Translations under genes and position numbers: made by a program | Shown: positions 48,097-60,364 of the stretch, piece after piece | Layout: each line of letters begins with the position of its first letter | How positions within the stretch are numbered: the stretch's first letter is position 1 | NCBI GenBank assembly: GCA_026120185.1 | Contig: JANUWF010001109.1 | Span: 4,642,001 to 4,706,000, forward strand | Length of the DNA stretch: 64,000 nucleotides | Reading direction: 5' to 3' | Origin: Voacanga thouarsii | Taxonomy: Eukaryota; Streptophyta; Magnoliopsida; Gentianales; Apocynaceae | The notes under the pieces: generated by a model | The model's database searches: none | What the model saw: only the letters and a program-made list of their open reading frames with translations | Told to the model about the DNA's origin: nothing

Positions 48097-49336
48097 TGAA
48101 AAACCTTAGAGGGGGGAGGGGGTGAATAAGGTTTTTGGCAAGCAAAAATAATTGTTTATTTGAAAATTTAAACCTGAACAATGATGATCATGAAGATACT
48201 TGGACTGACTTTATGGATGCAAAGAAAGTTATCCAAGCACTCGTAGATGTATATCCAGATTTAGACAATGAACGAACAACAAAAACTGTAAATGAAAAAT
48301 AGAATAAAGAGAGACAAGAGATGTATAGTGGTTCGATCAACAATGATCTACGTCCACTACCTTAAGCCTACATTTAAGGATTTTCAACACTATTTCATTA
48401 ATCTCACTTAATGAAATCAAATAACATACAAGAGAGGATCACCTCATTAGGTTTTCCACAACCTCTCAGCCATGCAAACATATCAAGGATCACCTCACTA
48501 AGTTTTACTCCACAACCTCGAACTATCGCAAAACAAGGATCACTCCAACAGGTTTTACCACACAACCTTGCACTACAATATAGATTTGAATGATCAATGG
48601 AACAGAAAAGAACTCACTTACTTGAGCAGATTGTTCACTCAAATATACAGCACAAGATACTTTTACCTTTCATATAAAATGAGTTGACTTTGAAGCATAG
48701 GTAAAAGGAGATTTTTGAAAATATTGAGCAATGGTGTTTCTAAAATGAATGTTTTAAAAATCTTACCATTAGCCTTGCTTTAAGGGCTATTTATAGAGCA
48801 AAAAGGTGAAGTCCCAATGGTCATAAAAAAACAGCTCTGTTATTTTTTGTTTAAACTTGTCCATATTTTGGACTCATGTTTTGGACGAGAATGCATCCAA
48901 AAAGTAAGTCTAAAATGGCACTTTTTCAGAAGAGTATTTCAACACAGTTTTCAAGATTTTGGATGTACCTTTTGGATTCAAACTGTTTAATCCAAAATTC
49001 TGAGAATTTTCAAAGATTTTTGAAAAAGACTCCTTTGATGCTTCAAGGTGAAGTCACATGAATCAAGAGATAAAAGAGACATAGGAATAAATAAATATAC
49101 CTTAATAATTTTTCCTAGTCTAAAGAATCTTCTAATAAGGATTCAACTCCATATGCTTCATTCCTTCAATTTTGATCTTTCATTCTTCAATCACAAGAAG
49201 GAAGCCCATTAATCTCATCTGAATGCCTTAGAAGAATAAAAGCTTAAACATGTCCTGTCATAATAGATTAAACAGGTTAGACCATATCAATGTTTGTCAA
49301 TAGTCAAAACATATAAGAAAGCCCTTAGGGCTAACA
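48097..49336 (-). repeat. 5' LTR of copia 4
   Basis: TGAAAAACCTTAGAGGGG to AGGGCTAACA. TATA-like CTATTTATAG at 48787-48796 on the plus reading is CTATAAATAG on the coding strand. Confidence 0.92.
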
Positions 49337-50060
49337 TGTGTCATGAGACATATTTCAAGTAAAGGTTAAAAAAGCCCTGAAAAAAAACCCAAAGGTTAAA
49401 AGAGAGAGTTCTAAGTTTTTTTTTTTTTTTTTTTTGTAGTGCCTTCCTTCATCTTTTTGTTCCTGGTTTTTGTAATTAGTTTATTCTAGTTCTCAGTATG
49501 AGTCTCTTCCTTTACAAGCTAAGAATGACCAACTTGAAATGCTCAAATGGTTTAGCATATGTTGGAATGTTTTGTACAATTCTTGCAACTTAACAAGAAT
49601 GATATTCAAATAGGCCACAAGGAGAAGTTAGGCTTTGTTAAGAATTATATTATTATCTTTGTTAATTCAAATAGGCCCCGTAAGCTTGTTTCTATGCAAC
49701 AAGGGCAACATCCTAAGGCTCATATGCAACCATCCTAACCTCAATCTCAAATATCTTGAATGCAGCCATGTGAAAATCAAATGAACCCTTAGATGCAATC
49801 AGTGAATGTACCAAGTTTTGTAGCAACAATGTCATATAACAATGTGTCTGGCTTGCAACATAACTTATTGTCTTCTGTCCCAGCAATTTCAAATTCATTG
49901 AAGCATGATTAATGCAATACAGCCTGCTTCGAACCAAGATGGAGGATAGAGCTCTCTACCGTATAATCACATTGGTGGTCCTCAACCAGTGAATTTTAAT
50001 TCTTTAACATCACATAGTGGAATGAATTCACTGTAGTCAAACCTTAATACTCTTACAAAC

Positions 50061-51824
50061 AAATTCCACTATACTTCAGAACCAGTATCTAAAACAAAAA
50101 TATTAGATAAATAAAATTTATTTACATTAGATCTAATTTTTCGCTAAAAAGGTAAAATAATATATATTTTTTTGAAATAATTATAACACAAAGGCTCTAG
50201 GTTTCAATTACACCAAAAAGTCCCCCTTGTAATAAAAGGGAAGATCATAAGTCAAGTCCCCAGCAATTAGGTAAAATTCAATTCAGAAAAAATTGTGATT
50301 TCATCACAAGATTTGACAAGCAACATTCTACAAATTACATAAAGTTTTCTTTTCACAAGTAAGCATTCTTATCAAGTAGGGCAAATGAAGATTGATAAAA
50401 AAAATCATTTCTCATACCGCATTATAATTCTCGGAAAAAGAAGAATTCTTGAAAGAATTTTACCAAAACTAAATCTTGGTATATAAAACCAGGTTGGCGA
50501 TATTGCCAGAGCAAAATTTATGAAAATAACTCTATTATCCACTTATCAATCATAATTAATATTTTGATAAACCTTAAACTCCCACTTCTCTTCCTAATTA
50601 CACGTATCTATATCTTATTTCTAATTTTTCTCATCATAAAATCTCAATTACTTTCACAATTTCTTCCTTTCCTTTCATTTTCTTTCTTTTCTCCTACTTT
50701 CTTCCTAGCAAACCCATGCATCCCCACAAGGCTTTGGCTGCATTACAAGCTTTAGTTATGACTAGTTGATGACTCCGCACTGCAAGCAAAAATCTTATCT
50801 AGTTATTAAATAAAAATTTTAAATATATGTAATTAAATAATTTTGTGAATAATTTCTTAGTTAAAAATTCTCCAACAAAAATTACTCTTAATAAAATGAT
50901 TTGAAGGATATTTTTTTTATAAGTACCATAAAATCTTTATTCTACTATTTTTAAAGTATATACATTTAAATAAAATAAATAGCAACTGACTCTATTTTTT
51001 TTTTATGAACTTTGTTGGTTACAATATAATATAATGTAAAAAAAAACTTCAAAATAGAATTAAAAAAAGAATGAGCAAAAGTTTCCTTAACAATAACAAA
51101 ATAACAAATCAATTGGTGGATGCTTACATTCGCATGACAACTTAATCAATTGGACTAATTAGTATGGTATGAGAAGAATTATCTAATAATCACTGGACCA
51201 AACTTGAATTTGTTAACTTATAAGTGAAGTACATGATTGGAGGATTGTCACTTAACAGTAAATTATACAAGTTCTATTTGCCAAAAACAAGAAACATAAA
51301 CAATGTACAGTCCTACCACAATTATATCTAACATTATGCACACATTGAGTATGGGTAACTTTAATGACAAAAAACACTTAAACCTAGGTACTTCAAAACT
51401 AAAAATAACTAATTGAAATAATAATCTTTTTTAGCACAACATTTGGTAAGCCAAAGAATTCATTTTATGTTTATTGTTTGGAATATTCTTTTAGCTTTTC
51501 AAAAGAAAAATGTTACTATCAACTTTCAAGATTGCAGAATATCTACTGATTTTTTTTTTTTTTTTTGTAACTTTAACCTTCAATATAAGTAGGATGTTTG
51601 CCTTATTCAACCTTAATTGAGGAAACACTATTACGCTAATATTTACTTTTGTTCCCAGATCATTCTACTCGATAGAAACACTATTAGACTCTTCTTTGAC
51701 AAGCAAGACAAGAACATTGCTTGAACTCTATGCTTTGATGACATTGTCACTTGAAGATCCTAGAGTAATAGCAAACATTGCATCAGACCCACCTACTCTA
51801 GGAACTCTAGCCAGCAAATTCTTG

Positions 51825-51885
<61 letters not shown>

Positions 51886-52352
51886 TATATTAGGATTCCT
51901 TCTACCTCACCGATCTTGCACATGTGATATCTTATCTCAATCATGGTGTCTCTAACTCCAACAATGCTTTAACAATTGCTTGACTTGTTTTATCCTCTCC
52001 CCCTGTCCCCTATTCACAAAATAAATTCATGAGATCATTTCAAATATCTTGAGAGAGAAAGAAAAAGATTTTATAGAAATAATACAAAGGAAAAATTCTA
52101 ACTGAACTAGAAAAAAATCACCACCAAATAACAATAAGAAACTGTATATAACTTCAACACACATATCTAAGTAGTGGAAAGGCTAAGGAATCAAAAGCCT
52201 TCTTTGACTTAAAAATGACATCAATGGCCCAAATATCTAATAGTTTTGCATGGGTCATATTACTTTGCGGTCACTAGTAAAAATTGTAGAAATCAATTCA
52301 TCAGACATTGATTAGTAGTAGTACATAATGATGCATTGGAACCAAGAATTAT
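50061..52352. other. Intergenic AT-rich interval
   Basis: After the last MED15 relic I recognise no gene. A pyrimidine-rich stretch at about 50570-50710 gives a spurious ORF. A (CA)n tract is listed separately. Confidence 0.55.
51827..51882. repeat. (CA)28 microsatellite
   Basis: Uninterrupted CA dinucleotides. The ORF reading through it as Thr-His repeats is not a gene. Confidence 0.95.
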
Positions 52353-53649
52353 TGATGAGTAAATTTTGGGTGTATAAAAATTATCAAATTTAAATCCATT
52401 TCTTAGTCAAGTTTTAATTAAAATATGAATCCCAAAATACATATACGAGCAAGTATACTCATCATAAGTATAGTATAAGAAATTCACGAGTATTGATCCT
52501 CAAAGGAACAAGTACACACTAATAACTTTTTATTCATTGTTTAACCATCCCAAATAAAGTGATAAAATAATAAAAAGAAACATAAAGAAATATGTACAAC
52601 TCAAGGATGTAAAAATATAAAATTTAGACAAAAGCTTTTGAAAACATGGTAATGAAGCACCTACCCAATATCATAATTAATTATTATCTTAGTCTCATGA
52701 AGGATTTAAAATAGACCCACTTCATTTACAATCCATGGAATCACTCTCTTCTAATCAAATTAGTGAACATATTCTGTCTCAACTAATTTATTCAAAAAAT
52801 GCATTAAAATCAATCCTTATATAAACTCCTATATTCTAAGTGATTTAAAATATGAAATTAGTCAATGAATCCATATTCTAGTAATCATCAACCAACCTTT
52901 GATTACCTATGTTTTAGATAATTAACCCATTTTTCAAGCAAGTTAATAATAAAGATTAATCAACTAACTCCGTAAGCAAAACAAGTAATCAAATACCAAG
53001 AATAATAATCAATTGATCAAAAGACTAAATTACTTAATAAACCGTGAATTCCAAAAATAATGTCAAATTACAATGGAAATATTAAATACATAATTGTTTA
53101 AGAAAAAAAAATAAAGGCAAAAGAAAGCACTCATAGACAAGCCTAATTCTTCTCCTTTGAAAGCTCTCTTGAACAACCCTCATTGATTTGGTGAATTCCT
53201 CCCCCTTGAGCGATTTTCTAATTTGCTCTTTGAATTCACCTTCTATCCCCCATTTCTCATGTTTTCCCTTGATTTTATAGGCCTCTTTGGTGCTAAATTT
53301 ATTGCTTGAGAAGTCTTGGCTGAGTAGGATTCTAAAAATACCAAAATCATTAGAAAATTCCTAATTCGTGCACAGAATTTTCTTGTTCCAGAGTGGACCT
53401 GGCACTAGGTGTGTTCTATTTTCCTCCTTGAATTTGCTTTGTTTTCACTGTTTGGGTAGATTGGACCAGGTGCCTAGTCCCCTTAGCAGGCTTGGCACTA
53501 GGTTCATGCTGGAAAATTCACATTTTTGCTCAAAATCAACTTAAATCTGCACAAATTTGTCAAAAATACTTTTCACAAGTAAAATGTCAAATAAGAATCA
53601 TATTGACATCAAATAACTAGAAAAATAATGATAATTTTAGCCCCTATCA
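52353..53649 (-). repeat. 3' LTR of the gypsy element
   Basis: 1297 bp from TGATGAGTAAATTTTGGG to AGCCCCTATCA, next to a minus-strand purine tract GTAGGGGAAT at 53650-53660. Related to the solo LTR at 29869-37242. Confidence 0.85.
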
Positions 53650-55009
53650 ATTCCCCTACATGAACTTTTGCTTGTCCTCAAGCAAAAACACTCAAGTTAA
53701 GAAAATCATCAAGAAAACATAAACTCTTTCTCATTCCAAAAAATTAAAACATAACAAGGATTATAACTTCCTTTCAAACTTTAGATAAAAACTCTTGCTA
53801 TTCACACCTTTTGAAAACAATTTCAACTTTGAAACATGTGACAAGACATCACAAAACTCTTGAAGTCAAATTAATCAAGTTCATACCTTAGTCTAAGAAA
53901 ATTATTTCACCATTCAGGTAAAAATATAGATAACATGAATCACACAAGTCAAGCTATATACCAACTCAAGCATTATAAGTCTAAAAATTGTACAACTCAA
54001 ATCATTATGTAAGGAAAGCACTCTAATTTTTTCTCTTAATTTTTTCAATGACTTAGGGAATTGATAACTTCAAATGCATGAATTTCTCTTCACACACCGT
54101 ATTAGCCCCCTTTTAGTCATCACTCATCATTTTTTCACCATCTTTCCTCTCTTTTGCTCTTGGAAATTTATAACCTCAAGAAAGTGGATTTTTCTTTACT
54201 ATTCGTATTAGCCCCCATAATCAAGCAAAAATAATACTTTCTCATCTTTAAAAAGGAAACAACAATCAACTCATTTTTTCAATGTTTCAACTCACAAGAA
54301 TTTTTCACAAATTTTCCTCTCAAAGATCTTTTATCTCCTCACATTCCTTATCACAACTCCAAACTAAGCAAAGTTTAAACCTATAATACAAGAGTTAGTC
54401 AACAAACTTTTTCTATATTCATTATATCTTCCATATTCAAACTAGATGAGTCAAATAATATTCAAACACTAATGCATAAACAAAATTAATCTAAATTCTC
54501 AAATCTTGACAATTTCCTATCCAATAAATCAATTTCATAAAAATCCACCAAATGAATGACAAAAATTCATATCCAAGTAAGAAAAAGAATTACAACCTTG
54601 TTCAACAATGAAAACCACAACAAAATTTTGAAATATTTCACACAAAAATGATAGGGAAAATATCTTCACAAAAATGATATGGAAAATATCTTCAAAACCT
54701 ACATTCCCTCCCCTACACTTAAACGGGACATTGTTCTCAACGGCCAAAGATATAACAAGGAAAGCAAAGTTAAGAAGACCAAAATAAATAAAGAGAAAGA
54801 ATGAAGAGAAGAAAATACTTCTATTACATATTAGGGCCAATAGGTTTGAATCCACCACAAGGAGTAGTCAGTAGAGAATTCACAAGGATACCTAATTCAA
54901 AAGAAACAAAAACATATATCTATAAAAAGAAAATAAATCAAACGAAAAGAAAAAAAAATGACAAGTATAAAAAAGCAATCCGGAAGAAGAATCATGGCTC
55001 ATAAAGAAA
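53650..55009 (-). other. Non-coding region between gypsy integrase and 3' LTR
   Basis: Starts with the purine tract, then AT-rich sequence without recognised coding. The minus-strand ORFs at 54535-54858 and 54892-55119 show no family match apart from the integrase tail at the right edge. Confidence 0.55.
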
Positions 55010-58000
55010 AATGTCCACATGATCCAAGGTGTCCAAAGTCTCAACAAAATAACGCTTGACCATATTTCCATGGACTTTGAAAGTACCATTATTTGGGTGA
55101 GAGACTTTAAGAGTACCAAAAGAAAAAACCTTAGTCACCACATACGGCCTCGACATCTTGATTTCAACTTACCAGGAAAGGGTCGCAAGCGAGAATTAAA
55201 CAACAACACATGATCACCTTCTTTATACTCCCGGGATTGAGCAATACGCTTGTCATGCCACCGTGTTACCCGTTCTTTGTAGATTAGAGAATTATCATAT
55301 GTAGCCATGCGCAATTCGTCCAATGCATTCAAGTGAAGTAACCTAGATTGTTTGGCAAGCTCAAGATCAAAGTTAACAAGTTTGATAGCCCATTAAGCTT
55401 TGTATTCAATTTCTATAGGTAAATGACAAGATTTTCCATATACCAATCGATAAGGGGTAGTACCAAGAGGAGTTTTGAAAGCAGTCCTATAGGCCCAAAG
55501 CGTATCATCTAATTTCAAACTCCAATCATTTCTCGTACGATTAACCACTTTTTCTAATTTTTTTTAATTCTCTATTAACCACCTCAACTTAGCCACTTGT
55601 TTAGGGGAGATAGGGGGTAGTAAACTTATGAGTAACCCCTAAATGTTTGAGAACTTTATCCAATTGGGTATTATAAAAGTGAGTTCTCCTATCACTATGA
55701 GTACTTTAGGCACTCCAAATTCTTCAAGAAATTTTACTACAACCCGCGCATCATTAGTAAGCACGGCTTGCGCCTCAACCCAATTAGATACGTATTCAAC
55801 CGCAACTAAGATGTATTTGTTACCTAAAGAATTAGGAAAAAGGCTCATGAAATCAATTCCCCAATAATAAAAAATTTCACGAGCTTGAAAAATTTGCAAT
55901 GGCATCTCATTAGATATAGAAATGTTACTTGTATGTTGACACCTATCGCAATTTTGAACAAACCTGTGAGAGTCCTTAAAGAATGTTGACCAATAAAATC
56001 TGAACTCAAGCACTTTCCTTGCCGTGTTGTTAGCTTGGTAGTGGCCTCTCGCGGGTCCTTTCATGACAATGTTTCAAGATATTTGCACTTTCCACAAAAT
56101 CCACACATTGTCGAATGATTTGATCCGCATAACACCAAAATAAGTAGGGATCTTCCCAAAAGTAATGCTTTATTTCGAAGAGGAATTTCTTCTTTTGTTG
56201 TACAGTAAAATCTTCCAGAATAATTCCTGCAACAAAGTAATTAGCAAAATCCGCATCCCAAAGTGTTTGAGAAATATCACCATCAACAAGTAGAAGTTGT
56301 TCATCCGAGAAGGTGTTGATGACTTCTTCGGCCAATATTTCTAGGTTGGGATTTTCCAACCTAGATAAGTGATTTGCAGCTAAATTTTCAACTCTCCTTT
56401 TGTCCCTAATTTCCAAGTCAAATTCCTGCAACAACAAAATCCATCGTATCAATTTTGGTCTGGAATCATGCTTGGTTAGTAGGAATTTAAGGTCAGAATA
56501 GTTCGTATACACAATGACTTTGGATAAAATAAGAAAAGAATAGAATTTATCGAAAGTAAACACTATTGCAAGCAATTCTTTCTCTGTCGTGGTGTAATTC
56601 TCTTGTGTCGTCATTAGAGTTTTGCTTGCGTAGTAAATTGGTTAAAAATGCTTATTCCTCCTTTGTCCAAGCACCGTGCCTACTGCATAATTACTTGCAT
56701 CACACATTAATTCAAAACGAAGAGACCAATCCAATGCAATTAAAATAGAAGAACTGATCAATTTCTTTTTAAGCACATTGAAAGCTTTGAGACATTTTTT
56801 TATCAAAATAAAAAATAACATCTTTTTTAAGTAAAGAAGTAAGAGATTTAGAATTTTTTTAGAAATCCAAGATGAACCTCCTATAAAAATCGACATGACC
56901 AAGAAAGCTTCGAATAGCCTTCACGGAAGTAGGAGGAGGGAGTTTCTCAATTGCCTCAATTTTTGCTCTATCTACCTCAATACCATTCAACGAAATCTTG
57001 TATCCCATTTACTATACCTTCTTGCACCATGAAGTGGTATTTTTTCTAATTAAGTATGAGGTTGGTCTCTTCACACCATTAAAATACCTTTTCCAAATTG
57101 GCCAAGTCAAAAGAATCACAAAAAATAGAAAAGTCATCCATAAATACCTCCATGATGTCTCTCACAAATTCTTCGAAAATAGCCACAATATATCTTTGGA
57201 AAGTTTCGGAGCCATTGTGAAGACCAAAAGGCATACGTCGATATGCAAAAGTACCAAAAAGTCATGTAAATATGGTCTTCTCTTGATCCTCCGATGCTAT
57301 AGGAATTTGAAAGTAACCAAAAAAAACCATCTAAAAAATAATAAAACTCATGTCTAGCTAATCAATGAAAGGGAGAGGAAAATGGTCCTTCCTAGTTGCC
57401 TCATTTAATTTCCTATAATCAATGCAAATCCTCCAACTAGTTACTAATCTCATTGGGATCAACTCATTTTCTTCATTTGGGCTCACAGACATTCTCCCTT
57501 TCTTTGGTACCACTTGTGTTGGACTCACCTAAATACTATCAGAAATAGGGTAAATGATGCTGAAATATAAGAGTGTAATCATCTCACCTTTTATCACATC
57601 ACTTATATTTAGGTTCAACCTACGTTGGGTTTGTACTACGGGTTTGGCTCCTTCTTCCAACAAAATTTTATGAGTACAAAAGGAAGGGCTAATTCCCTCA
57701 ATGACCGTGATTTTTCATGTAATAACTCCCTTATATTTTCCCAATAGACTTATCAATTTGGTCTTTTGATCACAAGTAAGGTCTTTTACTATGATCACTA
57801 AAAATTTCTCTCCATTAGCCAAAAATGCGTATTCCAAGTGCTTAGGGAGGTTTTTGAGATCCAATTCCATTGGTTCCTCAATAGATGACTTCATCCTTCC
57901 CAAACTATTTTTTTCAATTTTCTCAAATTCTTTCAACTCATGACCCTCATTTGACTCCTTCAAATATGCAATAGATTGTTCCATTAAGTCCATATTGCTT

Positions 58001-58716
58001 TTGACAAATGATTCCTACACAAAATCAAAGATCGGCTCATCAAGAATATCAATTCTTAAACAAGAATCATCACAAGAAATAGGATGTTGCATGCTTTTAT
58101 GGATTTTGATAAAGGACTTCTTCATCCCTAATCCTAAGTGTCAACTTTTCCCCATGAACATTAATTAATACTTTGGAAGTTGCTAGAAAAGGACGACCTA
58201 GGATTAAAGGAACTTTAGAATCTTCATCCATATCAAGAATAACAAAATCCACTAGAAATATGAATCTATCCACTTTAACCAATGCATTTTTCACTATTCC
58301 CCTAAGATATTTAATAAATCTATCCGCAAGTTGAATACTCATCCTAGTGGGCTTGGGCTCACCTAGGCCTGGCTTTTTGAAAGTTTTATATGAAAAAAGA
58401 TTAATGCTAGCACCTAAGTTTGCTAAAACATTACAAAATGTAAAAGTACCAACAAGACAAGGAATAGAAAAACTCTCTGGATCACTTTTTTTTTTCGTGG
58501 CAACGTCCATTGGTCTAGCAAGATAGCTGAGCATTCCTTATTTAAAACCACAGTGGATAATTTCTCCAACCTCTTTTTGTTAACAAGCATGCTTTTGAGG
58601 AACTTTGTATATTTAGACATGTATATCAAAGCCTTACTGAGTGGGATGTTTATGCGCAGGTGTTTAAATATTTCTAAAAACTTATCAAATTGTGCATCTT
58701 TTCTTGCTTTTTGCAT
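55010..58716 (-). pseudogene. Gypsy pol with Gag remnant
   Basis: From right to left: Gag-end relic (58716-58423, DKFLEIFKHLRINIPLSKAL); aspartic protease (58534-58097) with LGASINLF and PLILGRPFLATS; RT with FMDDFSIF near 57130-57150; RNase H (56902-56030) with YTTTEKELLAIVF; integrase zinc region CDRCQHTSNIS and core (56064-55639), then the C-terminal part 55332-55135 (DHVLLFNSRLRPFPGKLKS) and a tail to about 55010. The protease motif reads ANLGAS where an Asp is expected at the catalytic position (usual DLGAS). Reading frame is lost at several points, mainly across RT (57000-57700). Confidence 0.87.
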
Positions 58717-59229
58717 ACGAGTGGGGTAAGGTACTGGTGGCTGAAAATCTAGTTTTTTAGGTTGTTTTTCAAAAGGTTCACTAATAGGGGTTGGTTTCGG
58801 CCTATCTTCCTTAGATAGTACTGGTTCTATGCTAGGATCGGGTAGCTCCTTACCACTTCGTAATGTAATGGCAGCTGAATCATGCTATGTTTCCACCCCC
58901 TAATGGTGACTTTATCACTAGATCTGTTAAAAACCAAATTTGTCTTTCTATGTTTCTAATTGTTACCTACATAGAGAACATTGTTAGTACTATATAAACA
59001 CAGTGCAATATTCAAGTTAGTTAGTTAAGGTACATGTTCACAAATTAAGTTTGAAAAACTACAACATGTGGGGAAATTAAAGTACAAGTATACAAGGAAA
59101 CAAAATATGGTACCTATGCATACAAGGAACACATATACATATTTATATATTTACATATAGACATATAAACATATAAATATGGTTAAATTAATAAAATCTA
59201 AATTTTTATGATATTGTTTGCGGAAAACT

Positions 59230-59916
59230 TGATGCGTAAATTTTTGTGTATAAAAATCATCAAATTGAAATTCATCCCTTAGTCAAGTTTTAATTAAAAC
59301 ATTAATCTTAAAATACACATACGAGCAAGTATATTCATCATAAGCATAATATAGGGAATTAATGAGTATCAATCCTTAAAGGAAAAGTACACACTAATCA
59401 CTTTTCGTTCACTATTTAACCGGTCCAAATAAAGTGATAAAACAATAAAAAAATTAAAGAAATATGTATAACTCAAGGATGAAAAAAATATGCAATTTAG
59501 ACAAAAGCTTTTGAAAATATGATAATGAAGTACCTAGCTAATATCACAATCAATTATTATCTTAGTCTCATGAATGATTTAAAATAGACCCACTTCGTTT
59601 GCAATCCATAGAATCACTATCTTCTAGTCAAATTAGTGAATATATTTTGTCACAACCAATTTATCTAAAAGCTGCATTAAAATCAATCATCGTATAAACT
59701 CCTATATTCTAAGTAGTTTAAAATGTGAAATTAGTCAATGAATCCATATTCTGGCAACTATCAACCAACTTTTGATTACTTATGCTATAGACAATTAATC
59801 ATTTTTTCATGTAAGTTAAGAGATAATAAATATGAAATTAAAATTGAAGTTATAACCAACCATTTTTCAAGTAAGTTAATATATAAAGATCATTCAACCA
59901 ACTCCGTAAGCAAAAC
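59230..59916 (-). repeat. 5' LTR of the gypsy element, interrupted
   Basis: Matches 52353 to about 52980 in order. Similarity stops after CCGTAAGCAAAAC, where the next element begins. Confidence 0.8.
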
Positions 59917-60364
59917 TACAAAAAAGTGTCTTTTGGCAACACTTTTATTTGTAACATGGCAAAATCTATGGCGAAACATTGGTTTTTACCACAATTTTAA
60001 ATTTTGTGGCATATAAATATTTTTGGTAACATTTTATTTTGTCATGGCTACATTTCTGTAGGTAAAAGTTTTTTTTTTTTTACCACAAATTTAAAAATTG
60101 TATAGGTAAAAATAATTTTTTACCACACAGATTTGAAATTGTGGGTAAAGAAATTTTATTACTCACATTTTTACTAAATTGTGGAAAAAGCATATTTTTT
60201 CTTATTTTATCAAATATTAAAAAAAATCAACATAAAATGGAAGCTTTCATTAGATACCATGATTGAGGTAATTTTTAAATTTAAGTATGTATTTCTGTGT
60301 TCAAATCTTGATATTACTATTTTTTAATTTTTATATATATTTTTTTTACTAACTACCTAGTTTT
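59917..60364 (+). mobile_element. Probable CACTA-like transposon terminus
   Basis: The gypsy LTR is broken by ACTACAAAAAAGTGTCTTTTGG, close to the CACTACAAAAAA end of CACTA (En/Spm) elements, but the first base is A rather than C. It is followed by many short units in both orientations around TTACCACAAATTT and AATTGTGGTAAA, as in subterminal repeats of such elements. No transposase is in the window and the other end is not seen. Confidence 0.45.

Larger units (their letters stand above)
39256..49336 (-). mobile_element. Sirevirus-like Ty1/copia element 4 in intron 5 of copy C
   Basis: 10.1 kb with LTRs of 1282 and 1240 bp, an initiator-Met type primer site, a polypurine tract, gag, pol and, after pol, an extra ORF region before the 3' LTR. 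That extra region is typical of Sireviruses. MED15 intron 5 sequence is continuous on either side by comparison with copy B (21450-21500). The flanking 5-mers CGTAT and TGTGT match at three of five positions, so the target duplication is decayed. All coding parts are interrupted. Confidence 0.9.
23338..50060 (+). pseudogene. MED15-like copy C: long form, destroyed by insertions
   Basis: Exon 1 remnant is 23338-23508 (MDNNSW..., in-frame TAA near 23386, small deletions, donor GC instead of GT). Exons 2-3 are deleted: the sequence jumps from intron 1 to intron 3 near 24215. Gln/Asn/Ser-rich coding relics lie at about 29437-29868 (NVFANSQRQMP) and 37243-38150 (long CAA/CAG runs, LGSQTNVSGLQQS). 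Exon 4 is 38716-38778 with one extra A, exon 5 is 38912-38987, and exon 6 with further coding relic runs from 49497 to about 50060. Many stops occur throughout. Intervening insertions are an RTE fragment, a solo LTR, a gypsy-type solo LTR with copia 3 inside, and copia 4. It shows what the full-length ancestor of A and B contained. No product is expected. Confidence 0.8.
52353..59916 (-). mobile_element. Decayed Ty3/gypsy element (Athila/Tat-like)
   Basis: Two LTRs beginning TGATG(A/C)GTAAATTTT flank a minus-strand pol in gypsy order: protease, RT, RNase H, integrase. Only about 330 bases separate the last Gag/protease relic from the 5' LTR, so almost all of gag and the usual leader are deleted. 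No standard primer site is recognisable. The 5' LTR is cut at 59916 by another insertion. Multiple stops and shifts occur. The long region between integrase and the 3' LTR suggests the Athila/Tat group, but lineage placement is inferred. Confidence 0.85.

Noticed and set aside
51696..51893. ORF ending in Thr-His repeats
   Set aside because: Caused by the (CA)n tract.
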